Program-made: the position numbers and the translations under genes | Assembly: GCF_902459745.1 (NCBI RefSeq) | Contig: NZ_CABPSJ010000003.1 | Location: forward strand, 496,001 to 560,000 | Direction: 5' to 3' | Length of the DNA: 64,000 nt | Source of the DNA: Pandoraea communis | GTDB lineage: Bacteria; Pseudomonadota; Gammaproteobacteria; Burkholderiales; Burkholderiaceae | Part shown: positions 50,172 through 58,504 of the stretch, piece after piece | Position numbering within the stretch: position 1 is the stretch's first letter | Layout: each line of letters starts with the position of its first letter | Notes under the pieces: generated by a model | Database searches by the model: none | Seen by the model: the letters and a program-made list of their open reading frames with translations, nothing else | Told to the model about the DNA's origin: nothing

Positions 50172-50310
50172 CCTTAAAAATCAAAAGCTTCCCTTCCGCA
50201 GCCGACACCCCGAAAAAGTAAAGCCCCCACCCGAAACCCCTTACCCCACAAGCCTCCCAGCCACCAACAGCCAAGGGTAAATAGCCTATTGAGTCAAAAC
50301 CTGGGCCTTC
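50172..50310 (-). repeat. Diverged copy of the dusA-element end
   Basis: This stretch is recognisably the same sequence as 55758-55890, which follows the intact integrase (for example CATAAGCCTCCCA/CACAAGCCTCCCA and GAGTCAAA). It marks the integrase-side end of an older element. Confidence 0.65.
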
Positions 50311-50532
50311 GTCCGTCCGCACCTCGTCGAGCGGCGGGTCGGCTTGCGCCGTGGCTTCGAGAGCGCCAGGCCGAGCAGTTCCTTCTCTCTTGGCAATCCG
50401 CATGGCCGCAGCGGGTTTGCGATCGAACGTCCGCGCCTCGGAATAGATCACCCGGCCGCCTCGCTTGAGGCGGATCTGTGCGGTATCCCCTATGCTTTTG
50501 TCCTTTCGTTCCTGTATCGCGATTGCGCCTAT
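50311..50532 (-). pseudogene. Remnant of a dusA-type integrase (internal deletion, start lost)
   Basis: Translating the minus strand gives QERKDKSIGDTAQIRLKRGG and SEARTFDRKPAAAMRIAKRE, homologous to the first ~70 residues of the intact integrase at 55917-57002. The start ATG is ATA here. After DPPLDEV the sequence jumps directly to the element end, so about 870 bp of the gene have been lost. Confidence 0.75.
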
Positions 50533-50671
50533 AGGTTATGTCGGTGGGTACATGGCTTTTTTGATGTTACAGCGTAGCACTCGGGTGCCAACACGGGCGA
50601 AAATGAGCAAAAACAATGGAAATGAGCTGCTATGTTTTCGCCGCACTCGCCTGTTTTGTAAGGGATTTTGC

Positions 50672-50725
50672 ATGAATTCAACACCCCGCCGCGTCAGCGT
50701 CGCGCCGATGACTGCTTGGGGGTAG
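50672..50725 (+). pseudogene. Displaced 5' fragment of dusA
   Basis: MNSTPRRVSVAPMTAWG then a stop. It matches the start of the intact dusA (MNLPSRRVSVAPMMDW) and, upstream, a CTGTTTTGTAAG leader is shared too. It is the footprint of the earlier integration. Confidence 0.8.
50685..50711 (+). repeat. Left attachment-site repeat (27 bp) of the younger dusA element
   Basis: 27 bp identical to 57158-57184, inside dusA codons 6-14 (CGCCGCGTCAGCGTCGCGCC is the core). Together they bound a 6.47-kb segment with an integrase next to the right copy. Confidence 0.8.
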
Positions 50726-50763
50726 GTGTTCCTGTCGTGCCTGATCTGGCCGGCGATTCCGAT

Positions 50764-50817
50764 GACTTGTACGTTAAGTATTAGTAGTACAAGTCTATGG
50801 GCGCACTTCGTGCGCCC
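50764..50817. repeat. Two adjacent inverted repeats near the left att site
   Basis: GACTTGTAC / GTACAAGTC (50764-50772, 50787-50795) and GGGCGCAC-TTC-GTGCGCCC (50799-50817) lie side by side. They could be recombination-directionality or replication sites, or a transcription stop; no T tract follows. Confidence 0.5.
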
Positions 50818-51614
50818 GCCGTCCTCGCCCCTGCGGGCGGCGGGCGCGCGCAGTGCTTCCAAACTTCTGTCCGTAACCCTTCGCGTACAAGACGAGCGAT
50901 AGCGCGCCATTGAGGCTGAAAGGTTCGGCATGAGAGCCGGGATGCAAAGGAATGAGGTAGTGGCGAACGCGCGAGGTCATACCCGCTGCTCGGTCACGCG
51001 GGCCGCGCTGAGCCGCGCGATAACCGCCCGGACTCCGCAAGCACGCATACGCAACCCTCTCTCCGGGTACGGCGCTGACACTCCCGACGCTAGACGCCTT
51101 GAAAGACGACCGGCTTACGGAAATACAAACGTCAACGAACGAACCAACGGATGAGGTTGGGTTACGACGGTGTTACCTGCTGGGTGAGATAGGGAATTTT
51201 GGATGATGGCCGCAGTACGACGATGGACACTGCCCGCGATGGGATCTTGGCCGAGCTCTCGTTTAATTGCCCCAGCATACGCTTTTGAGCGCAGATCGAC
51301 TTCTGGCTTCTGCCGCCGGAAGTGGAGATAGGCCAGTGCGCGCCCGTACTGCTATGCACTGAAAAAACTAAACCCAAACGGAAGCCACGTATGGAAGCGT
51401 GGCGCGAATGTGGAGTTATTAAAGCAGCGCGCGAACGCACCGTATATGGGGAAATTCCGATTGGGTCAGAGGTGAGGGGAGTGATGGCTTGCATGGCGAA
51501 TGGCGTGGCGTGGATTTGAGATAGCGAGCGCCGTAAAGCGCAGCGCTATGAATGCAGCCGAAACATGCGGGGGGCCATGCCGTTGGCAGAGTCAGATGAA
51601 CTGCTAGGTGACGA
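50818..51614. other. Element DNA without a recognised gene
   Basis: About 800 nt. A minus-strand open stretch (51115-51351, reading GRALAYLHFRRQKPEVDLR) has no start codon and no family I recognise; it may be a gene remnant. Confidence 0.4.
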
Positions 51615-51836
51615 CTATACGTCGAGAAAGTCAGCTTTCAACTTGTGGCATTCGCAGACGAGTTCGACTGTCATTTCGCCAAGCTCTTCGAAGATCGCGA
51701 GAAGGAAGCGGTGAGGCATTTCCTTGCCCGCGTCTGTGGTCGTACATGTCGTGAGCACGAGGATACGTTCGGCGAGAGTGCTGAGCTTGTCTACGGACGA
51801 GCGGATGGGGAAAACTGCTGGGGGATTACAGGTCAT
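51615..51836 (-). CDS. Small protein, possibly DUF3077-like
   Basis: 73 residues from ATG 51836, which has GAGGTG 8 nt upstream. The pattern FPIRSSVDKLSTLAERILVL then FLLAIFEELGEMTVELVCE is reminiscent of small DUF3077-type proteins of Pseudomonas and relatives, of unknown function. The similarity is by eye and weak; it could also be a chance frame. Confidence 0.4.
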   Translation of the reverse strand: MTCNPPAVFPIRSSVDKLSTLAERILVLTTCTTTDAGKEMPHRFLLAIFEELGEMTVELVCECHKLKADFLDV

Positions 51837-52260
51837 GTGGGGCACCTCGATCTAGCCAATCTGAGAACCCCGCCACCCGCTGCATTGCGCAGGGGTGGGC
51901 GGGCACTGGACTAGGTTGGCGAACCGCTGATGATTCGGATTAGGCGGCACACCCGAAGGTGTCCCAATCCAGGCCCGCCCGTTGACGCAGAGGCGCGGCA
52001 CAGCGCACACGAAAGCCGCAAACATCGCGGCTGTGTGCCCGAAAACATCTTTCGGGTCGCCAAACCCGGCCGCGTTTGGAGCGCGACGGGAATTAGATTA
52101 ACGATCCGATTTCGAGGGCACCACTCGGTCGGAGTTGCATTCTAGGTCACTCGCTGCAATTCAGAACATTCCGATGCCTCAATAGGGATTCTTCTTGGTA
52201 GACGAGAGGATCTGCGAGCTACCGGGCACCAGAAGCGTAAACAGAGCCAAGTGGCCCCAT
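51837..52260. other. Element DNA without a recognised gene
   Basis: No frame here has a good start, ribosome site and recognisable protein. Confidence 0.4.
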
Positions 52261-52728
52261 TTACGTGTAAACAGCGGAAGTGGACCGGCCAGGTTGAGAT
52301 GCTGCATCAACGAATGCCTTCTCACCCGCAATGAATGTCGTCGTTACGGTACCTGGCCGGAGAACTACGCCGCGAAGCGGCGATGTCACCAACAGACAGT
52401 CATCCAAATTCAATTCAAACCAATCTGCCCCCTGAAACGCTTCGATTCCGGCGCTAGTGGAAGGAAACTCATACCCCCTGATCAATGCGCTAGTGGGGAG
52501 AAGTTCGCTCACTTTCACCACGTAAAAGTGCTCTGCGCCTACGGCCCGAAACGCGGCCCCAATACGGTCGGCGTCTCCATCGAATAGGGCTTTGTCATCG
52601 ATTTCGATTGCCTTCCACGACATCTGACTCAACACGGCCGAATCAAGTGTCCAATCCGCAGCTAGCAAGCGCCGAAGTGACGTGGCCTCATCTCTATCGA
52701 TCGTTCGGACTCGCGCGCTTGGTGTCAT
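52261..52728 (-). CDS. Hypothetical protein, second gene of a possible immunity pair
   Basis: 155 residues, acidic, soluble, with no signal or membrane segment; the family is unknown to me. A distinctive stretch is ADWFELNLDDCLLVTSPLRG, followed by VVLRPGTVTTTFIAGEKAFV. It lies 66 nt after the Imm1-like gene on the same strand, which together resembles the orphan immunity genes found beside polymorphic toxin loci. No toxin gene is present. Confidence 0.65.
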   Translation of the reverse strand: MTPSARVRTIDRDEATSLRRLLAADWTLDSAVLSQMSWKAIEIDDKALFDGDADRIGAAFRAVGAEHFYVVKVSELLPTSALIRGYEFPSTSAGIEAFQGADWFELNLDDCLLVTSPLRGVVLRPGTVTTTFIAGEKAFVDAASQPGRSTSAVYT

Positions 52729-52794
52729 GCAGGATTCTCCGTCGCGATTCTTGATTCAATCGATATCGACAGTATTCAGGCTGCGGTAGGGTCA

Positions 52795-53178
52795 CTATTC
52801 GGGCGCCAGGCGCCACTGAACAAATGACGGATACGGTGTTCCATTGAGGAACGCCAAGAACACTTCGACAACTTGATCGGCCATGAACCATTCATCTGCG
52901 CGCATCGGAATGTGGCCTGCTCCGAAGACCAGGATCGTGCCGTCTGGGCGTACCGGCGAGGGCTTGTCATGGAACGCCCTCCATCGTTTCGCGCCGAATT
53001 CGAAGCGCTCAATCATGCAACTGACGCCACCACCGGCTACCTGCACGTAGTTGCCCGAATCATCGGTTAACGACGCATAGGACGACTTTCCGTAGCTTCG
53101 CAGCGCTTTGAGCGCACGAGCCACCTGTGCAGGAGTCGGCGCGTCGTTTGCCAGCTTTCGCTCGACGTCGAGTTTCAT
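52795..53178 (-). CDS. Imm1-like hypothetical protein
   Basis: 127 residues. The C-terminal pattern ADQVVEVFLAFLNGTPYPSF with the following VQWR resembles Imm1 immunity proteins, in which a helix ending in a G-x-P-x(2-4)-W segment is typical; the central DGTILVFGAGHI strand also fits. This is a by-eye resemblance, not a profile hit. Imm1 proteins neutralise nuclease or deaminase toxins of polymorphic systems. It precedes the 155-residue gene on the same strand. Confidence 0.6.
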   Translation of the reverse strand: MKLDVERKLANDAPTPAQVARALKALRSYGKSSYASLTDDSGNYVQVAGGGVSCMIERFEFGAKRWRAFHDKPSPVRPDGTILVFGAGHIPMRADEWFMADQVVEVFLAFLNGTPYPSFVQWRLAPE

Positions 53179-53572
53179 TGTTGGTTCGTCTCGATTTCTC
53201 TCATTAAGACGGGAATCATATCAGTGTGTGGACCGTATATCGAACGACTGCTTTGGGTCGGAACCGCCGTCGCAAAGGCTTCTTTGCGGTGACCTCCCCC
53301 GGATACCCGAGCACCTTGAATTAGAAAATTCCGGCTTCAATGTGGGAGATTCGGAACTCGCTCGGAGTGCATGGTGTGGCGAGGGCTGCTTTTGCTGCTA
53401 TAGCAAGCAGGGCGTCGCTCCCCCAATGGCGGCCGAATGTGGTCGTCGCCTATCGGCCATCAAGGGTCATTCGCCCGCTCTGCCGCTCGGACCTTCGGGC
53501 GTCGCCTCCCATCCGAGAAGCGGTCGTTCAGTTCATGATGTTCGCCGCCACCCCGACCAAGAGTTCAATTAG
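53179..53572. other. Element DNA without a recognised gene
   Basis: Upstream flank of the integrase tail. Several short frames exist, but none has support. Confidence 0.4.
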
Positions 53573-53719
53573 GGTCTGCGTGCGAAGGCGGGGACCGACA
53601 AGCGCGCCTCGTCCGGGAAGATTCGGGCCGCTCAGCGACAGCTTGGTCATCTGTCGCTGACGATGACGGAGCACTACGTGCAGGAGCGGAAGGGTGACAG
53701 GGTAGATCCTACGAAGTGA
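53573..53719 (+). pseudogene. C-terminal remnant of a second tyrosine recombinase
   Basis: 48 codons on the plus strand reading GLRAKAGTDKRASSGKIRAA, then QRQLGHLSLTMTEHYVQERK and a stop. The arginine of the H-x-x-R box, the LGH histidine and the catalytic tyrosine (EHY) of phage-type integrases are all visible. The first ~300 residues are missing. It is unrelated to the dusA integrase, so a different mobile element once lay here. Confidence 0.8.
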
Positions 53720-53892
53720 CCTCATTTCCTAGGGTAAATGGGTAGCCCTTGGATGAGCACGAAGTGTTGTTGAGAGTCGCCTCCGCGAAAAACCCAGGCG
53801 TCGGCTTGCCAGGTCCAGGTATAGCTGAAGGAGGCAAGCCGATTCATGTTTTAGCGCCTTGTGCGTACCTCGAGGCTTTTTTGTTTTAACAA

Positions 53893-55440
53893 TCAGTCGC
53901 TTTTTGGTGGGACTGGCTTGAGTCGCGGTTTCGGCTTTTTCCGGGGAGCAGACTCACCTGCAGCGGAATCGATTTCAACAGGCGCAGCGACTGCCTCGGT
54001 GCCGATATCTAACACCTCCGCTGCCGCTATGTTTGGTAAGCGGCTTGGTACGGTGAGAGCGTCGGGTTCCTCGTCGCGTTTTGCATGATAATCGTGCCCA
54101 TATACGTCGAGATACGCCTTAAAAAATTCGTCCCGATCGCGGAATTCGGAAAATAGCGGCCAATCGTGGTACGCCCCTTGATGAACCAGTTCTCCACATT
54201 TCCCGATTTGTCTCATCAAATCCGCTGCCGTTTCGTATTCGTCTTTTAGGACGGCAACAGCAAGCTTGAAATCTCTTATGGAGGCGGTCCAGTCGCAGGA
54301 TTTCAAAACTCTTAAGCATTCGTCGGTTTTTTTGATTTTTTTATATGCAATTGCTAGATTTATGTTTCTAATTCTAATGTTTAGTTCGTCTGCACCTTTT
54401 TGCATTTCAGGTGAAAGTGAAAATGCTCCCATACTTGCTGCAAGCTGCCAGTTTTTCCTGCGAAGCTCATCGTAGACTGCTAAGCGTATATGTTCGTTTG
54501 CAATGTCAGATTCTGCAGGCAAGACCTTTCGCCACAAGGTATATACAAGCATAAAAGCGACAAGTGAAAGTACATGGCAAGCCCTGAAATAATATGAGGC
54601 GCCGACGGTTAGTGTTTCGCCGGCCGTGAGCTTCGGATCAAGTTGGCAACCCTCTTTTTTGCAGACACCAAGATATTGCTCGCTAACGATCCCATCGTTG
54701 TGCGTCATCAGGTTCCGGCGCTGCCCGATTTCAACGAATTCATGCCACTCGGGGAATTTTTTCAGCGTTTTTAAGCCAAATTTGTTTTCGAGAAGCGAGA
54801 ATTGTTCTACATAGCTTTCCCTCCTGAAAGAGTCGATCTCCTTTTCAAGCATGTCTTTTTTTGCGGCGTCTAGCGTGTCAAATTCCAGTAGCTCTGCTAG
54901 CGTAACCTCCCGCTTTACACTCTTTAGTAACTCGGGTTGTTTCTCATAAATTATTGTAAGTAGGTTTCCGATAAAAGCATCGAATTCGCTAAACAAACCA
55001 ATGAACAAGCTTCGCTCAACAATAGTTCCCATCTTGGATTTATTGAGGCGTGTGTACTCGGTCAACGCCGCGATGAGCGCGGTACGCTCTCGGATGTCGT
55101 CGGGCATTCTGACGGTAAAGCTGTCAGTTTCTTTCTCATCTATATGCGGGCTAATAGTTTCTAGGCACTCATCGATTTTCGCTTTGAAATGCGCAAGGAT
55201 CGCATTCATCGTAATCCTTGCGGCGCGACGCATGTCGTCAGTCCGGCTCACGAATTCGCCCGCTAGTTGCGCCAGTGGCGATTGCGGAGGGCGATCTGGG
55301 GGCGCGCCGGAAGGCGAGGTACCGGGAGCATTAGTATCGACCGGTGGTTTGCCGACACCACCGCCGTCCCCATTTGGGCTCGGCGTCAGTGCTTCTTCTT
55401 CATCAAGGACGTAATTCGCTGATTTTTCACCCGGTTTCAT
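53893..55440 (-). CDS. HEPN-motif protein, candidate defence or toxin RNase
   Basis: 515-residue soluble protein, not a family I can name. Residues ~1-60 are acidic and Pro/Gly-rich, 60-260 are helical with the HEPN-type catalytic motif R242-N-L-M-T-H247 (R-x4-H) in GQRRNLMTHNDGIVSEQYL, and the rest is a helical repeat-like region, possibly TPR-like (NLAIAYKKIKKTDECLRVLK). The tail is basic (PRKKPKPRLKP). GGGGGAAAC precedes ATG 55440; the frame upstream to 55749 has a different composition. The gene is visibly AT-richer than its neighbours, a sign of transfer. It is the main cargo next to the integrase. Confidence 0.75.
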   Translation of the reverse strand: MKPGEKSANYVLDEEEALTPSPNGDGGGVGKPPVDTNAPGTSPSGAPPDRPPQSPLAQLAGEFVSRTDDMRRAARITMNAILAHFKAKIDECLETISPHIDEKETDSFTVRMPDDIRERTALIAALTEYTRLNKSKMGTIVERSLFIGLFSEFDAFIGNLLTIIYEKQPELLKSVKREVTLAELLEFDTLDAAKKDMLEKEIDSFRRESYVEQFSLLENKFGLKTLKKFPEWHEFVEIGQRRNLMTHNDGIVSEQYLGVCKKEGCQLDPKLTAGETLTVGASYYFRACHVLSLVAFMLVYTLWRKVLPAESDIANEHIRLAVYDELRRKNWQLAASMGAFSLSPEMQKGADELNIRIRNINLAIAYKKIKKTDECLRVLKSCDWTASIRDFKLAVAVLKDEYETAADLMRQIGKCGELVHQGAYHDWPLFSEFRDRDEFFKAYLDVYGHDYHAKRDEEPDALTVPSRLPNIAAAEVLDIGTEAVAAPVEIDSAAGESAPRKKPKPRLKPVPPKSD

Positions 55441-55916
55441 GTTTCCCCCGTTGGTCTTCGGCCGGTTTATAGCGCTGTAAATCCCAAAGTGTAGCGTTGG
55501 TTTTGTAGTGAGGTGAATTGAAACACGGCCGTCTAGCGTTTCGGTGCGGCCAACCGGCAAAAACGGCTCCCCCGTTGATCGCATCGTTGGACGGCATCGA
55601 GCACGCCGCGCGATTGGGTCGAGCCACGCGAATGGCCGTTGTACGTCGGAAACGCCCATGGATGGGAAGGCGGGTCGACCGGCAGAAGTGGGTCGAAAGC
55701 CGCCATCGCAATGCCGACCTTTTCGACCCAATTCCGCACCACGCCTCAAATCCCCCCTACCATAAAATCAACGACTTATCCTCGCGCCGTAACACCCCAA
55801 AATAGTTAACGCCCCATCCGCAACCCCATAAGCCTCCCAACCACCCCCACCCAAGGTTAATAGCTTACGAGTCAAATCTTGGCGCTGCGCTTTGTCACGC
55901 TCAGGTGCTTGCTGAG
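55441..55916. other. Spacer between the HEPN gene and the integrase
   Basis: No supported gene. 55758-55890 is the end-of-element sequence that is repeated, diverged, at 50172-50310. Confidence 0.5.
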
Positions 55917-57002
55917 TCATGCGTCCATTGCCGGGGCTAGTCTCGCAAGCCAGGGCCAGTCGGCGAATCGATTGCCCGTCTGGCGGATATGCGTGTATCT
56001 CTTTAGGCTTGCCCAACTCCGGTGGCCGGTTACGGCGGCCACACGAGGTATCGACAGACCTTGCTCGAACAGCCAGCTAGTGCCCTCATGGCGCAGGTCG
56101 TGAAATCTAAAGTCTTCAATTTGTAGAAACTTGCATGCGCGCGTGAACGCTGCGCCGACCGCATCCGTGGTGTGGGGGAAAATTCGGTCTTCCCCTTCGT
56201 GTCGCGGTATCGCCGAAAGAATGCGCATGGCTTCTGGGGGAAGGTCGCACCAAACGTCGTTGCCGATTTTCTGACCGGGGTGTTTCATGTCCCGAACCAA
56301 TATCCGCGATCCCTCCCTATCCAAGTTCGACCACTTGATCGTAACGATCTCCTCTTGACGCCGAGTCGAGAACATAGCGAACGGGACTATGTATTGCATC
56401 GGTGCGCTATTCGGATGCCTTTTGCGGATGCCAACGAAATGCTCAAGTAGCAGATCCAGTTCAGCAAAGCTTGCGCGTCTTTCCCTTTTTGCGGACTTGG
56501 CCGTATGACCGAGATGAGATAGGACTCGTCGCGCATCCTTCAAGGCTTGCTCAGACAGTGGATAGCCCCAAGCGGGGCGGGCGACATTGACGACTGCCCC
56601 GATGTGGGACATATAGTTGCTCGCCGTTTGTGGAAGGACGTCGAGGCTTTTGGCAAATTCAACGTAGTCGGCACTCCCCAACTCGCTGCAACGCTTTTCG
56701 CCGATTGGCGCTCGCGCGACGGCGTTCAGAACTTGGGCCTTCGTGCGTCCGATTTCCTTGATGGACTCGCGGACGTACTTCCCGATGACCTCGCTAAAGA
56801 GGGGATCGGCTTGCGCTGCGGCTTCGAGCCCGCCAGGTCGAGCTAACTCCTTCTCTCTTTTGATGATCCACGCCGCCGCAGCTTGCCTGCGGTCAAACGT
56901 CCGTGCCTCGGTATACGCCACCCGGCCGTCCCGCTTCAGGCGGATCTGTGCCGTATACCCTATACTTTTGTCCTTTCGTTCCCGTACTGAGATTGTTCCC
57001 AT
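55917..57002 (-). CDS. Tyrosine recombinase of the dusA-integrating type
   Basis: 361-residue site-specific integrase. A basic N-terminal arm-binding part (SVRERKDKSIGYTAQIRLKR) and a core-binding domain precede the catalytic domain with R in STRRQEEIV, K in DMKHPGQ, HDLRHEG, GHRS and the nucleophile in KRYTHI. It reads away from dusA and begins 143 nt upstream of the dusA start. This arrangement matches the integrase family reported to target the 5' end of dusA in many bacteria. All catalytic residues are present, so it may be active. Confidence 0.9.
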   Translation of the reverse strand: MGTISVRERKDKSIGYTAQIRLKRDGRVAYTEARTFDRRQAAAAWIIKREKELARPGGLEAAAQADPLFSEVIGKYVRESIKEIGRTKAQVLNAVARAPIGEKRCSELGSADYVEFAKSLDVLPQTASNYMSHIGAVVNVARPAWGYPLSEQALKDARRVLSHLGHTAKSAKRERRASFAELDLLLEHFVGIRKRHPNSAPMQYIVPFAMFSTRRQEEIVTIKWSNLDREGSRILVRDMKHPGQKIGNDVWCDLPPEAMRILSAIPRHEGEDRIFPHTTDAVGAAFTRACKFLQIEDFRFHDLRHEGTSWLFEQGLSIPRVAAVTGHRSWASLKRYTHIRQTGNRFADWPWLARLAPAMDA

Positions 57003-57144
57003 AGGTTTTCGTCGGTGCTACACGGCTTTTTTCGGTGCTACACCGTAGCACTTGTGTGCTAAAACGAGCCTAAATGGCGTCTAAAATTGGGAAATCGGGC
57101 ACTACGCTTTTTGCTGTAATCGACTGTTTTGTAAGAGATTTTCA

Positions 57145-58158
57145 ATGAATTTACCCTCCCGCCGCGTCAGCGTCGCGCCGATGATGGATTGGACGGATTC
57201 GAACTGTCGCGTCTTTCATCGTCAGCTTTCGCGCCATATGTGGCTGTATACCGAGATGGTCACGACCGGTGCGCTGCTGCATGGCGACGTCGCGCGCCAT
57301 CTCGACTTTGATGCCGTGGAGCATCCCGTTGCACTGCAGCTTGGCGGAAGTGAGCCGCAGGATCTCGCGCGCGCCGCGACGCTAGGCGAGCAGTGGGGGT
57401 ACGACGAGATCAACCTGAACTGCGGTTGTCCGTCGGAGCGTGTGCAGCGCGGTGCGTTCGGCGCTTGTCTGATGGCCGAGCCGGAACTGGTGGCCGACTG
57501 TGTGAAAGCGATGCGCGACGTGGTGCAGGTGCCAGTGACGGTCAAACATCGCATCGGGATCGACGACGTCGAGTCGTTCTCGTTCGTCGAGGACTTCGTC
57601 GGCAAGATTGCAGAGGCCGGTTGCACGACGTTCATCGTTCATGCGCGCAATGCGATTCTGAAGGGATTGAGTCCGAAGGAGAATCGCGAGATTCCGCCGC
57701 TCAAGTACGACTATGCGTATCGTCTCAAGCAAGTCTTCCCGCAACTCGAGATTCTGATTAACGGCGGTGTGAAGACGCTTGATGAAGTCGAACTGCATTT
57801 GCAGCATGTCGACGGCGTGATGCTGGGCCGGGAGGCATATCACAATCCCTACGTGCTGGCGCACGTCGACGCGCGCTTCTATGGCGACACGTCGCCGGTG
57901 AAATCACGCGAGGAAGTGGAAGACGCGCTGATCGAGTACGCTGCGGCACAAGTGGAGAAGGGTAAGTATCTTGGCGGGATCACGCGTCATGCTTTGGGGC
58001 TATATCGGGGCGTGCCGGGCGCACGCGGATGGCGTCGTGTGCTATCCGATCCGAAGCGTTTGAAGGCAGGCATCGGCGCGTTCGAAGAGGCGCGTGCACA
58101 GTTGCGTGCGGGTGCGGTTTCCGAGCGAGACGATGCAGAGTCGTTAGCAGCAGCGTGA
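57145..58158 (+). CDS. dusA: tRNA-dihydrouridine(20/20a) synthase DusA
   Basis: FMN enzyme that reduces U20/U20a of tRNAs, 337 residues. The FMN-site start RRVSVAPMMDWTD, the catalytic cysteine in NLNCGCPSERVQ, the HARNAILKGLSPKENR loop and NGGVKTLDE are intact. The first ~14 codons and the promoter lie on the element side of the att site, so integration has rebuilt a working 5' end instead of breaking the gene. A shorter, displaced 5' end remains at 50672. Confidence 0.97.
   Translation: MNLPSRRVSVAPMMDWTDSNCRVFHRQLSRHMWLYTEMVTTGALLHGDVARHLDFDAVEHPVALQLGGSEPQDLARAATLGEQWGYDEINLNCGCPSERVQRGAFGACLMAEPELVADCVKAMRDVVQVPVTVKHRIGIDDVESFSFVEDFVGKIAEAGCTTFIVHARNAILKGLSPKENREIPPLKYDYAYRLKQVFPQLEILINGGVKTLDEVELHLQHVDGVMLGREAYHNPYVLAHVDARFYGDTSPVKSREEVEDALIEYAAAQVEKGKYLGGITRHALGLYRGVPGARGWRRVLSDPKRLKAGIGAFEEARAQLRAGAVSERDDAESLAAA
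57158..57184 (+). repeat. Right attachment-site repeat (27 bp) within dusA
   Basis: Identical to 50685-50711; the first difference is one base beyond the end. Confidence 0.8.
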
Positions 58159-58271
58159 TCTTGAGGCGGCGAACGAACCTGCTTCGCGTGCGTTCGCCGC
58201 GTTAGATGACGATGTCGCGCATCGATCGTGCACGAGAGCGAAGAAATATTCCGAAGCGGTGAAAAAAGTGC

Positions 58272-58301
58272 TTGGCAGCGCAATAAAAACGTCGCTATAA
58301 T
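58272..58301 (+). promoter_or_regulatory. Promoter of tRNA-His
   Basis: TTGGCA, an 18-nt spacer and TATAAT, ending 42 nt before the tRNA. Confidence 0.65.
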
Positions 58302-58343
58302 CTTGTTTCTGTTCAGCAAGCAAGTCAAGTTGCTGATCACGGC

Positions 58344-58420
58344 GGTGGCCGTAGCTCAGTTGGTAGAGTCCTGGATTGTGATTCCAGTCGTCGTGGGTTC
58401 GAGTCCCATCGGTCACCCCA
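58344..58420 (+). tRNA. tRNA-His (GTG)
   Basis: 77 nt with encoded CCA and the extra G at -1 opposite C73 that is diagnostic for tRNA-His. The anticodon loop reads TTGTGAT and the T loop TTCGAGT. Its 3' half is the attachment site of an integrated element. Confidence 0.97.
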
Positions 58421-58446
58421 AAATTCCCTTGTAGTTCGTAGCGTTG
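58373..58446 (+). repeat. attL of the tRNA-His element (74 bp)
   Basis: The last 48 nt of the tRNA plus 26 nt beyond are repeated at 60541-60614 with one mismatch (A58420 versus G60588). Confidence 0.9.
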
Positions 58447-58504
58447 CCGCTATCTCAATCGTTCCATGCAGTGAAATTCGGAACGAAAATCCCAAATTCG
58501 GAAT

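Noticed and set aside
50172-50451. 148-codon minus-strand frame as an intact hypothetical gene
   Set aside because: Its first part is the integrase N-terminus without its start codon and the rest is translated element-end DNA; it is a pseudogene.
51162-51494. 110-codon minus-strand frame as a gene
   Set aside because: No ribosome site, no recognisable domain, Ser/Arg/Pro-rich shadow-like composition; another frame there is equally open.
55441-55749. N-terminal extension of the HEPN-motif protein
   Set aside because: The extension has no ribosome site and a random-looking Arg/Pro/Gly composition, whereas ATG 55440 follows GGGGGAAAC.
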